A stretch of DNA of 64,000 nt, taken from contig BSBK01001294.1 of the NCBI GenBank assembly GCA_027943335.1, positions 682,001 through 746,000 of the forward strand. Direction: 5' to 3'. Numbering within the stretch: position 1 is the stretch's first letter; each line of letters opens with the position of its first letter. Origin of the DNA: Chamaecyparis obtusa (Eukaryota > Streptophyta > Pinopsida > Cupressales > Cupressaceae). The notes beneath the pieces are model-generated. The model was not told where the DNA came from and did not search any database. It was given only the letters and a program-made list of their open reading frames with translations. Of this stretch, positions 10,246-21,534 are shown in pieces. A program made the translations under genes and the position numbers.

Positions 10246-11560
10246 ATGTGTTCCCAGAAGAATGGCCTGAATTACTTGCTAAAAGGGAATCTGATTTTTC
10301 TATAGATGTGCTACCTAGAACCGAACCTTAGTCCAAGGCTCCATACAGAATGACAACCACATAAATGTATGAGTGGAAAACCCAGTTGCAAGAGCTTTTA
10401 GAAAAAGGATTCATATGCCCTAGTGTGTCACCATAGGGAGCACCTGTGATCTACGTGAAGAAGAAAGATGGCACCTCGAGGTTATGTATAGACTATTGAA
10501 TTCTCAACAAGGTGACTATAAAGAACATATATCCTCTTCCTAGAATAGATGAACTATTCGATCAAATGAAAGGAGAAACGGTGTTCTCAAAAATTGACTT
10601 GAGATCTAGATACCATCAGCTCTAGATCAAAGAGGAAGATATAGCTAAGACTTATTTTAGAAAAAGGTATGAACATTATGAGTTTGTAGTATTACCTTGT
10701 GGTCTAACTAATGCTCTAGCAACATTCATGAACTTGATGAATAGTGTGTTCAGAGATTGCTTGGATAAATTTGTAGAGATTTTCATTGATGACATTTTAA
10801 TTTACTCCAAGAATCTTGAGGAACATGAGGAGAACTTGTGTATAGTTTTACAATGCCTCAAGGATAGGAAATTGTATGGAAAAGTATCCAAGTGTTCTTT
10901 TTATCAAAAAGAAATTCATTATTTGGGGCATATAATCTCTACTAAGGGAATTAGAGTAGATCTTGCAAAGATTAAAGTTATACTTGAATGGACAACACCT
11001 CAGAATATGAGTGAAGTTAGGAGCTTCACGGGGCTTGTGGGATAGTAAAAAAAATTTATGGAGGGATTCTCCAAGATAGAGGCACCTATTACATCCCTTC
11101 AAAGAAAAGGAAAGAGGTACGAGTGGACAAAGGTTTGTGAGCAAAATTTTCAGTTGCTGAAGCAAAAACTCACATCCGTTCCCATCCTGGTGATACCAAA
11201 CCCTAACAGTCATTTTACTATTATCACTAATGCTTCAAGTGAGGGTTTAGGAGGTGTACTTATGCAGGATCGAAAAGTAGTGGCTTACAAGTCACGAAAG
11301 TTGAAGCAGTACGAGGTTAACTATGCGCCTCATGATTTAGAACTAGCTGCCATAGTTCATGCACTTGTGATGTGGAGACACTACCTTTTGGGTAAGCCTT
11401 TTGAGTTAAAAACACATCACATGGGTTTGAGGTACATCTTCACTCAACCCAACCTTAATGCCAGACAAAGGCGATGACTAGAATTCTTGAGTGAGTATGA
11501 TTTTGGTATTGAATATATCAAAGGGAAAGAAAATAGGGTAGTTGATGCTTTAAGTAGGAG
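10246..11560 (+). pseudogene. gypsy reverse transcriptase and RNase H pseudogene
   Basis: RT blocks appear in order: GAPVIYVKKKDGTSRLCIDY (10440-10495), [10 protein letters not shown] (about 10590), the catalytic FIDD in IFIDDILIYSKN (10779-10815), and YLGHIIS (about 10920). Stops replace family residues at 10332, 10363, 10435, 10497 (TGA where CGA/Arg is usual), 10624 and 11043. RNase H starts near 11205; its first catalytic Asp is replaced (T-N-A-S instead of T-D-A-S). YAPHDLELAAIVHAL and the tail GKENRVVDALSRR are typical. Confidence 0.9.
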
Positions 11561-11599
11561 GCACATTGTAGCTATTTCCACTACTCAAACATGCCTAAA

Positions 11600-12012
11600 G
11601 GAACATGTGTCGCAGAACCTTCAGGGTAATTACCATTATGAGTTGGTCAAAACAACATTGCACAATGATCCGACAGATCACCAAAATGATGGTTACTCTT
11701 TTGATGAGGATGGTATTTTCAGATACCAAGGTAGGATGTATATTCCCAACCAAGAAGGGTTGAGGAAATTGGTTTTTGAGGAGATGCATTGCACTCTGTT
11801 TTCAGGACATCCAGGGGTAAATAAGATGCTTGCCGATATAAAGTCATTGTATTTTTGGCTTGGACTTAAGAGGGACGTCGTAGCCTCTATAGCTCAATGT
11901 TTAGAATGCCAAGGGGTCAAAGCTAAGCATGTCCATCTAGCTAGACTTTTGTATCCTCATGAGATACCATAATATAAGTGGTAGGTTATCACTATGGAAT
12001 TTGTCCAAGGTT
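11600..12012 (+). pseudogene. gypsy integrase, N-terminal part only
   Basis: The H2C2 zinc-binding domain is present, with HCTLFSGHPGVNKM (about 11787-11830) and CLECQGVKAKH (about 11903-11935), followed by a stop near 11970. The core begins with MEFVQGL (family: M-D-F-V-x-G-L-P) and is cut at about 12012, before the second and third catalytic acids. The cut coincides with the LTR-like sequence that starts TGTTAG. Confidence 0.88.
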
Positions 12013-12285
12013 TGTTAGATAACTAAGAGGGGGCGGGTGAATCGGTAAGTCCAATTATCCTACATTCCCAATTCTCCCAGATGTATATATTAAAACTTTT
12101 CAATCAAATAATCAACTCAGTAAGCTATCAACTGTGTCTTTCTCTTCATCTACCGATTTCCAGTAAATTAAATATTGTGTTCACCGATCTATCCAGTTAT
12201 GAAATGTGTAAAGAAAAATAACAATTCAACACATCATACACATATATAGCACATAGATTGATATTAATCAATAGTAAAATAAGGT
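12013..12285 (-). repeat. LTR remnant, family shared with 53321
   Basis: Starts TGTTAGATAACTAAGAGGGG at the point where the gypsy integrase stops. The G-run followed by TGAATC recurs at 53321-53360 (TGTTAGGATTAGG..., CTAAGAGGGGGGGTGAATC). On the minus strand this reads as an LTR end, CACCCCCC...CTAACA, so the remnant is probably a minus-oriented LTR. The right end is not defined and its extent is a guess. Confidence 0.45.
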
Positions 12286-12646
12286 TGTTGATGGTGCCTA
12301 AAAAATTTCTACATGTGATGTGTTTGTAATTGCAGAATATATGTACTCATTTGGGTGAATATATTTTCATAAGCCACTATAGTGATAATTTCCTCCAAAA
12401 ATAAAAGGTTTTATTTGAATGAGGAAATGAAAGACTTAATCATTACATCATAAGATACTTCCAAATTGCATTACATTCCTTCTTATTGAACACATTTATA
12501 GTGAATAATAATTATCAACCTTTAAAAAATTACCACATAGTAATCATGACTCATGAAGGAATCCCTCTTTCCTTAGGATTTGAAGAATATTTTTCCATGT
12601 TAAAATCAGACCAACAATTAATGGTCTAAAAGTTACAAAATCTCTT

Positions 12647-13282
12647 TCAACCTAAAATGGGGATTTCAGAGACTTTTCCTTTGGTATCAACAAACACTCT
12701 TACACTATTTTTTTCAAGATCACATGTAACTATGGACATTTCAGACAGTATCACAACATTTAAAAATGGGTCTTCTAATAAGATTTTCTTTTTGGCATTC
12801 TCTCCATTCATTCCCATAAGCTGTGGCCATTTTGCCCTTGAAGGAATCCTCACTTCACGCATTTCATTGGCATCAGCTATAATAATAGGATCTTCAGACA
12901 ATAAATTTTGAGTATATAAATAAAGATTAAAAAAAAATTATATATCATACATAAAAAAGTTTGGGAATACCATTCAGAATAAAAGATTATTATATTCTCT
13001 ACATAATTTATTAAATCTTAGAAAACAATTTGAAAAGATGATCATAACTCAAAGGAGTAATTAGATCACCAAAACAAGAATGAAATAAAATTAGAGAATC
13101 CAATAACAATGGTTTCAAATATGGAAAGCATAACATTGAATCCAATAAAATTGTATTACAAACATAGAAAGCGTAATTATAGAAAATATATTTTTTTAGA
13201 AGTTCAAATATGAAAAAATAGAAATTCTTAGCATACCTTTCTGAACAAATTTATGCAATTCTTTTTCTTTTTCACAGGGCGC
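12647..13282 (-). CDS. Potato inhibitor I family serine-protease inhibitor, at least two exons; 5' exon not found
   Basis: The last exon (12891-12647, stop TGA) encodes about 80 residues with family PI-I signatures: KWPQLMGMNGENAKKKI, then LNVVIL, the reactive loop, and SVRVFVD near the C-terminus. Family members block serine proteases with an exposed loop. Here the loop reads S-I-V-T-C-D-L-E, so by alignment P1 is Cys and P1' Asp; the usual loop-supporting Arg is Glu, while the later VRVFVD Arg is kept. A U-rich intron (13236-12892, GTATGC to TGAAG) joins in phase to an upstream 46-nt exon (13282-13237) preceded by TTTTAG and ending AAAG. No ATG fits in frame, so a 5' exon must lie further upstream or the gene is partial. 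A minus-strand AATAAA occurs near 12411. No frameshift or stop is seen. It is the only clear non-transposon gene candidate here. Confidence 0.75.
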
Positions 13283-13289
13283 CTAAAAC

Positions 13290-14433
13290 AAGTCATCTGA
13301 GACTCACTAAATTGTTTCAAATACAATTTACATTTAAGAAAATAAAGGGATGCAACATAGCAAAAAGCTCCCATCTATGTTGAATGAAGTCTAAAAAATA
13401 ATGAATGGTGAAATTGGGAGGTATAAGTTTTCTTTTTAAATTAAATGAAAAAAACATACACTTAAAATAGTATTAAATATTTTTTAAATTATTTTTTTCT
13501 AAAAAGCAAAGTGCTTAAAATAATATTATAGGTACAAATGCATGTAAATTTTCAAAGATAACATAGATTTTCTCCAAAAACATTATACTTTTCACATAGT
13601 TTTTTTTTATAGTTGAAATAAAACAATATTCAAATTAAAGTTCCATGCAAATTTTCAATTAATTTTGATTCTATATTTGCATATAAATAAATAGTTTGAT
13701 AGATGATAAATAAATAGATAGACAAATGGTTGTTAAATTGATTTTAGATTATAATTATATATGATAAATGAAAGAGAATGCTGAAATTGGAGAACTAATG
13801 CTGCTTTTCGATTTAAAATTTTGCCATCCACTGTGAGAATCTAGGACTTAGCGGAAGGTGGGAATAACTAAAGTATGCAAAGAAGTGAATTTTATAGTAT
13901 ACTTATATTTCTATATTATACTTTTTTATATAAATAAATATGCATCAATATAGGTACTTAGTAAATTATTTATAATAAAATTACATTATATTAAATATTA
14001 TATTTGATGTATGCTATAGTATCAGAAACAAAGGCGACATATCGTGAAATTAAGAGTTTGAAACTGATACATTTTATTTGTATAATAGGTAACCTTCCGC
14101 ACTCGAAATTTCAATTGTAGAAGAATAAAATACTTTTATGCATAATAACATATTAAAATCAATTATAAAGATATGTTTTAAATTTATGTAGAATACAATA
14201 AATTAATGTAAGAAAAATATTAAATAACTTTATTTATTTTAGATTCAAAAATAATTAAATACAATTATTTTCATTTGTTTTTTATTTTTTATTTTATAGT
14301 ACATTTTATTATATAATATTTTTTCACACATCAATTTTAAATATGAATTAAAACTAAAATTAATTAAATTTTGATTTCAATGAACAATTGATTTTAAAAT
14401 TTGATATTTTATTAAAAAATCTTTAAAATTTAA
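13290..14433. other. AT-rich sequence, no gene recognised
   Basis: Very AT-rich, with many homopolymer runs and no open frame of note. It may hold the missing 5' exon and promoter of the inhibitor gene; an ATGGCAAAATTTTAA on the minus strand near 13820 is too short to support a call. The LINE poly(A) end begins at 14434. Confidence 0.5.
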
Positions 14434-14445
14434 TTTTTTTTTTTT

Positions 14446-16267
14446 GATCGGTAAAACGTCGAGGCCATATAAATTTTATTATTATTAATATTCAAAATAA
14501 AAATTACATGAAACCCCGCTCAGTGCAGGCGCTGGTAGGAAAGAGCGGGGTCGAGAAAACATCCAGCCGTGCCTAGGACTAATAGTCTGGATTCTAATAC
14601 AAAAATAAAGTGGGCATACCCACTTCTCGAAAAATATCAAGATATTCCAAAAAGTTATGAGGTATTTAAATGTTTTCAGTTACAATAAAATAATACAGTC
14701 CAGAAGGCTTGACATATGCAAGTAGAAATCTGATATCAATGGCCATTACATGGGTGTGTCAACTTAAGGTATCTCCAAGTGACACTAATCAGAGCCCGAC
14801 ACTTCTTGCTCTTCTTATACCTAAAAAACACTGCATAATACTACCTCCCAGCAGTTATAAGTTTTTACACGAATTTCAAAAGAAACATAAGAAAATAGAA
14901 TAGAGATAGGTTCTAACCCTTTATTTTATTACCTTTTCGGGCACGATGAACTGATAAAGATGACTAGAGATCTGGAAAAATATTAGTAACTACCATCCAT
15001 ATTATCTACTAGAAGCCTTAAATGATAAGGAGCAAGCTCGTAGCAAGGGAACATCTTTATACTTGTATACAATAGCAAGATTACTTGAAAAACTTTAATT
15101 AGTAAACGAAACCATAATGATATTTCATAATATCTAATCCAATACTAATTTTGATCCTACTAAATCAGATATAAAGAAAATTATACTATTAACTCAAAGG
15201 AAAATAAACTTGTATATAGTTAACCATAACGTATAAAGCATATAACTTTACCTTGAAACCTTAATGTGTGAACTAATAGTATAGGCTATAATACTAAAAT
15301 AGAGAATACACTGACATTCTCTATTGTAATATTACCTTAATGTCAAGGAGCCAATGCCCAAATGGATAAGGATTTAGATGCCCAAATTTGTCTAAAACTC
15401 AATTATCTGTTTCAAATTTTAGGCTAAATTCTACCAATACTATTTACAGGATAGCATAACAAACCCTTAGATGCATAATTTAGCTCGATAACCTCCCTTG
15501 TTGAATGTAATTAGTTTTGTTTCCATGATTCAGACTGAGGAGCGAAGAGTTGAACAGATTAATCCTTTAGGTATGTTTATAACATACATAGTGAGTCGGT
15601 ACCAGCCCCGTCTATTTCATTAGCTGTCCATGTATGATGTAATGATAGAAGCCTACTCTCATTAAGAGACCTGGTTGTGTTAATTTGGAATGTTGATGAA
15701 AACTACTAAATATTATGATTATAAAGGAGTACCTTAGTCAGCATATGTTTGTAACAACTGGGGTTAATAATTAAAATTACAAGCATCACATGTTATTGCC
15801 AATAAATCTTCATAGTATGGATAACTATGCTTCAATGTTTTGCCTTATGACAATCTATCACATGCTCATATGATGATAATGATAGTAAGCCATAAAAGGC
15901 TACTCATTAGATTTTATGCCTGAGCACATTCCGCAAAACCAGGAGTGTTACCTCTTGAGGGTACCTTTGAGTAATGGCAAAACCAAATCGATCATGCATG
16001 GATAATTATTTCAAGAACAAGGCCTAAGTACAAAAACTTGAAAGGCCAATAATAGGAGACATGTAGGACAAAGGGACAGTATAATAATATATGGCAAGGG
16101 ATAGCAATGATGATTACTACGAGGTGAAGGAAGAGATCACAAATTAGTAAGATTGGGGAGGCAATAGAGATCTTTCAACTTATGCTACTTTGAAATAGGG
16201 GTTCCGCATTATAGAGGTGCAAGCCTAATAACTGATTAAGAGAGTGAATTATTATGCTATTCATAAC
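14446..16267 (-). other. LINE 3' untranslated region
   Basis: About 1.8 kb between the RNase H stop (TAA at 16268-16270) and the poly(A) run. No reading frame or repeat is recognised. The last 60 bp before the A-run carry the TTATTATTATT-rich tail common in plant LINEs. Confidence 0.6.
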
Positions 16268-16740
16268 TTAATAATCCATTAATGTAACTCCATTGGCTCC
16301 TTCATTTGCTAACAGGTCTGCTGCTGTATTGCCTTCCCTGTAAGTATGTTTGACTTCATACTCGGGTACGGTATCCAAGATTAGACTAATTTCTTTGATT
16401 TTAGAATTAAGTGTCCAATTAGGTGTCTTTTTAGTTCATATAGCATTAATGATTATTTGTGAGTCCCCTTCGATAATTAATTTTGAAATATTGAGTTTCT
16501 TACATAATTTAAGGCCTTTTAGGGCTGCTTTGCACTCTGCCATGTTATTTGTTGTAGGCTTAATGGGGCGGGCATATTTAGTGATAATTTCTTATTTCCA
16601 ATTTCTAATGACCCCTCCTATACCTGCTGTGCCAGGGTTGCCTCTAGAGGCCCCATCGAAGTTTAGTTTATACCAGCCCTCACTAGGAGGGGTCCATTTA
16701 CAAGTAGATCTATTCACTTTTGATTTGAGGCCTCCTTTAC
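16268..16740 (-). pseudogene. LINE-encoded RNase H domain
   Basis: A plant L1-type RNase H at the C-terminus of ORF2. Catalytic acids are visible: Asp in NFDGASRGNPG (about 16650-16685), Glu in NMAECKAAL (about 16530), Asp in IIEGDSQI (about 16460), and a late Asp in NTAADLLAN (about 16310). Two in-frame stops interrupt it (about 16590 and 16430). It would remove the RNA strand after reverse transcription. The domain lies downstream of RT, as is known for some plant L1 clades. Confidence 0.9.
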
Positions 16741-16744
16741 CATA

Positions 16745-17589
16745 TAGTGGCGGGATATCTAATTTAGATCATTTTAGCCTAATCTTGTTATCCAATGTTT
16801 AAAGGATTCCTCATAACATATTTGTTCCCGTAGTTTACTATTAATAATTTCAATGATTGAAGTTTCTATTTTATTAATGATAGTCTTCCATTCTAGTTTT
16901 TGATTTGTAAATATCCTTCTATTTTGTTCTTTCCATACTTCCCAAACTAGAATAGAGGGGGAGATTGTCTAGATATCTTTATATAAGTTATCTTTGAAAA
17001 GAGATGGCCATGCTTTAAGGTGACCTAGCAAATCAGATGGTAGAGCAGTTTTCCAATCAAGACATTGTTGTAACCATTTCCAACAATTTTGGGTATAGGT
17101 ATAGTTAAGAAGTAGGTGGTTGACGTCCTCTATATGGTTCTCACATAAAGGGCATCTAGATGGCCCTTTGAAACCCAGCTTTCTGAGTCTATCTATTGTT
17201 AAGATTTTGTTTTGCATAGCGGTCCATAGGAACATACCAGCCTTAGGGAGGCATGCTTTATTCCAACATAAATTTAGAGGGATGTCTAAATTATCCATGT
17301 TATGCTCCTGAACTATGGATTTATAACCATCCTTCACAAAATATTCTCCGTTATTAGAACATGCCCATATGAGTTTGTCTGATCTATTTTTGCATGAGAT
17401 TTCTCTGTCATTGAGGATCCCCATAAGTTTCTGTCTCTCTTGGTATATTGTAGGACTGCTATCTGCTGGTCTCCATGTTGTTCCCTCTTTGATACAAATG
17501 TAATCTTCTAAATAAAAACCTATAGTTTCTTTACATTCTTCAATAAAGTTTTGCGAGAAGCCCATCTTATTGAGGGGGGAGAAGCCAGC
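16745..17589 (-). pseudogene. LINE ORF2 zinc-binding (zf-RVT) region
   Basis: The segment has the layout of the reverse-transcriptase zinc-binding domain: KAGMFLWTAMQNKILTIDRL, then C-P-L-C-E-N with a downstream His (about 17130-17160), and LLLNYTYTQNCWKWLQQ. An open stretch runs 17565-16969, then stops separate it from RNase H. Its role in the family is nucleic-acid binding next to RT. Confidence 0.85.
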
Positions 17590-19390
17590 CTAGGAATCAT
17601 CCCAAAACAAAGCCTTATCCCCTCTACCTACATCCCAAGTAAGAAATTTGCTAATAATCCCTCTAGATTCTTTTATAAAATTCCATATACGGGAACCTTT
17701 AACATGTGATTGAGCCCTAAAGATATTAATAGGGTCCGCATCTAGGATGCATTTGTGTAATAAGATTGAGGCCCATTCACTATTTGATTCCTTAAAGAGT
17801 CTCCAGATGAGCTTTGCTCCTAATGCTTTGTTCTGCCATAGAAGATTCTTTATTCCCAAACCTCCCTGAGAGATTGGTTTACACAGGTTATCCCATTTAA
17901 TGAGGGCTAATTTTTTATCTTCTGTTGGGCCTTGCCAGTAAAAATCCCTAAGGATTTTATCTAGATTATCTTTGATGTTAATCGGGAGAGGAAGAACTAA
18001 CATATGATACGTGGGTATGGCTGTCAAAACTGATTTAATCATTGTAGTTCTACCTGCTTTTGTAAGCCATCTTCCTTTCCATGAACCTTTTTTGTTTTGG
18101 ACCTTTGTAAGCACTTGTTGCCATAGTTTGGAAGTAAGTAAACCTTTGTCGAGGTCAATACCTAAATACTTGCAGGGGAACTTGCCAGGTTTATAACCAA
18201 GAATGTTACAAATTTCCTTTTCCATAATTGGGGGGGGTATTGATAAAACAAATCTCAGATTTATTAGGATTAACTTGCTGACCTGATGCCTTCATATATA
18301 AGTTAAGGATATCTTTAAAGGCCTTGGCTTCTTGACATTTGGCAGAGCCAGGAAGAATCGTGTCATCTAAAAATTGTTGGTGAGTTATATTTGGGATATT
18401 TTCCACTGCTTTTAAACCTATGATTTTACCTTCTAACTATTTATTAGTTATAGCTCTACCTAAAGCTTCTGCCATGATAACATATAGGAAGGGAGACAAA
18501 GGGTCTCCTTGTCTGATGCCTCTAGAAATGCCAAAAAAACCTTCTGGAGTGCCATTGATAAGTATAGAGATTTTTGGAGTGGAGATACAATTGTAAATAA
18601 GGTTAATCCATTGTTTGGAAAAGCCAAAGGCTTCCAAACATTTTCATAGGAATCTCCAATCTACTTTGTCATAAGCTTTTTGGATGTCTATTTTAATAAA
18701 CATACTTGGTTCCTTAGTTAATTGTGTTGTGTGGACTAGTTCTTGGGCTATAATAACTCCATCTAGGATTGATTGATTGGCAACAAAACATGTCTGCTCC
18801 TCTGAGATAATAATGGGAAGGAGAGTTTTGAGTCTATTAGCCAAGCATTTTGATAATATCTTGTAAATGGTGTTACATAGAGATATGGGTCGAAAGTCCC
18901 CTGGATCCATACATTCATTTTTCTTGGGAATGAGTGAAAAGAAGGTATTGTTTATTTCAGTTACTATGGAACCAGAGTTTCTTGTTGCTTCTACTACTTG
19001 CTAAACTTCAATTCCCATAAAGTGCCAACATTTTTGAAAAAAACCTGCCTAGAATCCATTCAGACCTAGTGCTTTATCTGGATGAAGTTGAAATACCACG
19101 GTTTTAACTTCTTCCAAAGTGAGTTTGCTATTAATCATTTTGTTATCTATATCCGAGATCAATTTTGGGATATCCTTCAACATTTCATTTTGTGCTTTGA
19201 GATTTACAGCTTCTGTATCATTGAGAAGAGAGTGATAAAATTGTGTGAAAAGTGCTGAAATGTGATTTGGGTCTTCTAAGAATTGACCCTTTTCATCCTT
19301 AATTTTTGAGATTCTATTTATGCTTCTTTTTAAATTGGTGGTTTTATGAAAAAAATTTGTGTTACTATCTCCTTTCAGCCAAGATTCTCT
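17590..19390 (-). pseudogene. LINE reverse transcriptase pseudogene
   Basis: Non-LTR RT blocks in order: DFRPISLCNTIYKILSK (about 18850), IKIDIQKAYDKVDW (about 18670), [15 protein letters not shown] (about 18490), the catalytic F-L-D-D in QQFLDDTIL (about 18370), and KYLGIDL (about 18170). The family motif is F-A-D-D, so the Ala is Leu while both Asp stay. The frame is broken near 18640 and 18430 by a stop, and near 18210-18230 by a frameshift beside a G-run. RT carries out target-primed reverse transcription. Confidence 0.93.
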
Positions 19391-19394
19391 AGAC

Positions 19395-20271
19395 TTTTGT
19401 TTCTAGAAAATCTCTTCTTTTAATAGAATCACATTATGTTTAGACATAAGCTCTTTTTCTTTGAGGTAGCTAGATTCGTTCATACCTTGTTCTATTATTA
19501 GATTATTGAGATTTACTAATTCTTGTTCAATTTGAATTTTATCTTCAAAAATATTGCTAAATTTGTTTTTATTCCATTCTAGGACTTTGTTTTTTATAAT
19601 TTTTAGTTTAGCTACTAGACTGTACATTTTAGATCCTTCAATCGAGATTTGGTTCCACCATTGCTCCAAGAGGCTAATAAGTTCCTAATTTTGAAACCAC
19701 ATAAATTCAAATTTAAAGGGGTTTCTAGATGGTTTGTAGCTTTCCGTTATAGATAACCTAATTGGGAAATGATCTGATCCTGCTTCTGGGAGAATTTAAG
19801 CACTTAATAAATGACTAAAATTTTCAAAGTCTCCACTGATCAGAAATCTATCTAATTTTTTTGTAATATGACTAAAGCCTGATCTTCTATCGTTCCAGGT
19901 AAATATACCATTGTTGGTGTTAATATTTATTAAATGATTATTCAAAACCCATTGATTGAAATCTTTCTATGTTTGTGAAATATAATGTGATCCTCCATAT
20001 TTTTCTTTGATATCTAAGATGGCATTAAATCTCCTCCTACTATGTGTATCTCTTCTTTGTTAGATTGTAATAAGGTTTGTATTTCCTGCCAAACTTTCCT
20101 TTTCTCTTCATTCTGAATAGGCCCATATATGTTGATCAATTTAAATTTTAGATTTGACTTAAGGCTATTAATCCTCAAAACCATCCAATTACTATTTTTG
20201 GATAAGACTTGGGCTAGGACTTTTCGAGGGTCCCATAAAGCAGCTAGACCTCCGGATGCTCCTTTAGATAA
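19395..20271 (-). pseudogene. LINE endonuclease, C-terminal two thirds
   Basis: An APE-like endonuclease. The stretch from 20271 reads KGASGGLAALWDPRKV, then INIYGP and IHIVGGD, where the catalytic G-D-F-N block is broken by a frameshift near 20020. Later blocks include the S-D-H motif (GSDHFPI, about 19770) needed for catalysis. Its N-terminus (TSWNFRG, QETKL) lies at 47911-48087; the two halves join in frame once the insertion and one GATAA copy are removed. Confidence 0.9.
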
Positions 20272-21453
20272 TGTATACACTTAAAAATGGCTTCATTAAT
20301 TAATTAAATATTTATTATTTAATTAATATTGACTTGATAAATTAATTAAATATTTATTATTTAATTAATAATTATTCTTCTATTTATTAAATAAATTATT
20401 TAATTTATTTAGTAAATTCATTATAGTCTATTCATCTAGCCTAAGTCTTCTAATTAGTCTTATTAAAGTGATTTAATTAAATACACAATCACCTAAATAT
20501 GACTAAGTTCCCTAGTCCACCTCACCTACCTAGTCACCTGACACATTACTTTGGCTAAAATAAATAATTATTATTAATTATTTATTAGTAATTATCCTCA
20601 CCCACACATGTCCTATTCTTAAGGGCTATGTGGCCTCATAGGACTTAGTCTCATGACCACATGTCCTCTCAACAACCAAGTCAAGAGACATTCCCTATTC
20701 CTAAGGGGCTTCTCAAGCCACCTCTAAGGGTCAAAGGTGACTCATAGGACACTTGTGCAAAGAGTCCTCATGAGGAAAAGGTCTCTCCCTCTTTCTCTCT
20801 TTGGTCTTTGTGAGACACTTGACATGTATCTTTCCCTTCCACCTTCTTCTCCTCCATGTCAATGTGAGAGGAACATCATCCCTATTCTTCCTCTCACATT
20901 CCAACTACATCCTTCTTTCTCTCAACTCTTTCAACCAAGTCAATCCTATCCCTAGGATCTTCCACCTTTCATTCTCAACCGTAGGATTGTGCCACCTAGG
21001 CCTAGATCCTCCAAAACTCTATAAAAGGAGCCACATTTCCCCTTTGTGAGATAATAGGTATTTTGTAATAGGCATTCAAGCATTCAAGCAATCAAGCATC
21101 CAAGCATCCAAGCATCCAAGCATTCTAAGAGCAATCAATCCATATTATCATCATTTCATTTGCATTCCATCCATTAGATTGCATAAGCTATTGTGCACTC
21201 ATTTCATAAAATCTCCACACTTTGGTAGCATCTTGGGAGAAGGCTTCATTTGGAAATCTGAGAGCTCAACCTCTTCAAGAAATCAAGGCTAGGAGGACAA
21301 TGGAGACAAACTGCATGGTAGGTGAAGGTAATTAATTTAGTTTCATCATTTTATAGTTACTTTGTATTCTTCATTGTGTTGCATTAGATTGATTTATTGC
21401 CTTTAAATAGTTAATTTATCATCTCTAGTTATTAGACATCTAATTTGCATACA
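20272..21453 (+). repeat. LTR-A (5' LTR of the Tat compound)
   Basis: 1182 bp, TGTATACACT to GCATACA, followed by a 4-nt spacer and the primer site. TATAAAA at about 21020. Three copies of a CATCCAAG-type 8-mer near 21090, versus two in B and one in C and the solo LTR. It shares variants with LTR-C (for example TTAATATTGAC and AGTAAATTCATTATAG) against the solo LTR. Confidence 0.95.
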
Positions 21454-21457
21454 TTTT

Positions 21458-21475
21458 TGGCGCTAGAAGGAGGGC
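21458..21475 (+). other. Primer-binding site, TGGCGC type
   Basis: TGGCGCTAGAAGGAGGGC, 4 nt after LTR-A. TGGCGC-starting sites are common in Tat/Athila gypsy elements. The tRNA complement would end GCCCTCCTTCTAGCGCCA; which tRNA this is was not determined. LTR-B has a longer version of the same match (41787-41823). Confidence 0.8.
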
Positions 21476-21534
21476 ATGCCTCCATTTTTAACATTCTATT
21501 TTTTTAGTTTTCTGTGTGCAGACGTTTCCAATTT

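Larger units (their letters stand above)
5561..12012 (+). mobile_element. Decayed Ty3/gypsy element, chromovirus-like, 3' truncated
   Basis: Order: partial 5' LTR, Met-type primer site, gag, protease, RT, RNase H, and the start of integrase on +. The element stops at about 12012 inside integrase, where an LTR-like sequence begins, so no chromodomain or 3' LTR is present. Domain sequences (FIDDILIYSKN in RT; HPGVNKM and CLECQ in the integrase zinc finger) fit chromoviruses; without the chromodomain this lineage call is tentative. A complete smaller element (5995-8561) sits near the start of gag. More than 15 stops are visible. Confidence 0.85.
14434..20271 (-). mobile_element. Plant L1-type LINE, 3' part (5' part at 47906-51190)
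   Basis: A run of 12 T (14434-14445) marks the poly(A) end of a minus-strand LINE. Reading leftward from 20271 come endonuclease, RT, a zinc-binding segment and an RNase H domain, then about 1.8 kb of 3' UTR. The endonuclease is interrupted at 20271, where the 27.6-kb LTR compound begins, and resumes at 47906. The 5-bp GATAA is duplicated across that insertion (20267-20271 and 47906-47910). Joined, the LINE is about 9.1 kb. Several stops and frameshifts show that it is inactive. Confidence 0.93.

Noticed and set aside
16350..16802. 150-codon + strand ORF
   Set aside because: Shadow of the minus-strand LINE RNase H domain, which has clear catalytic blocks.
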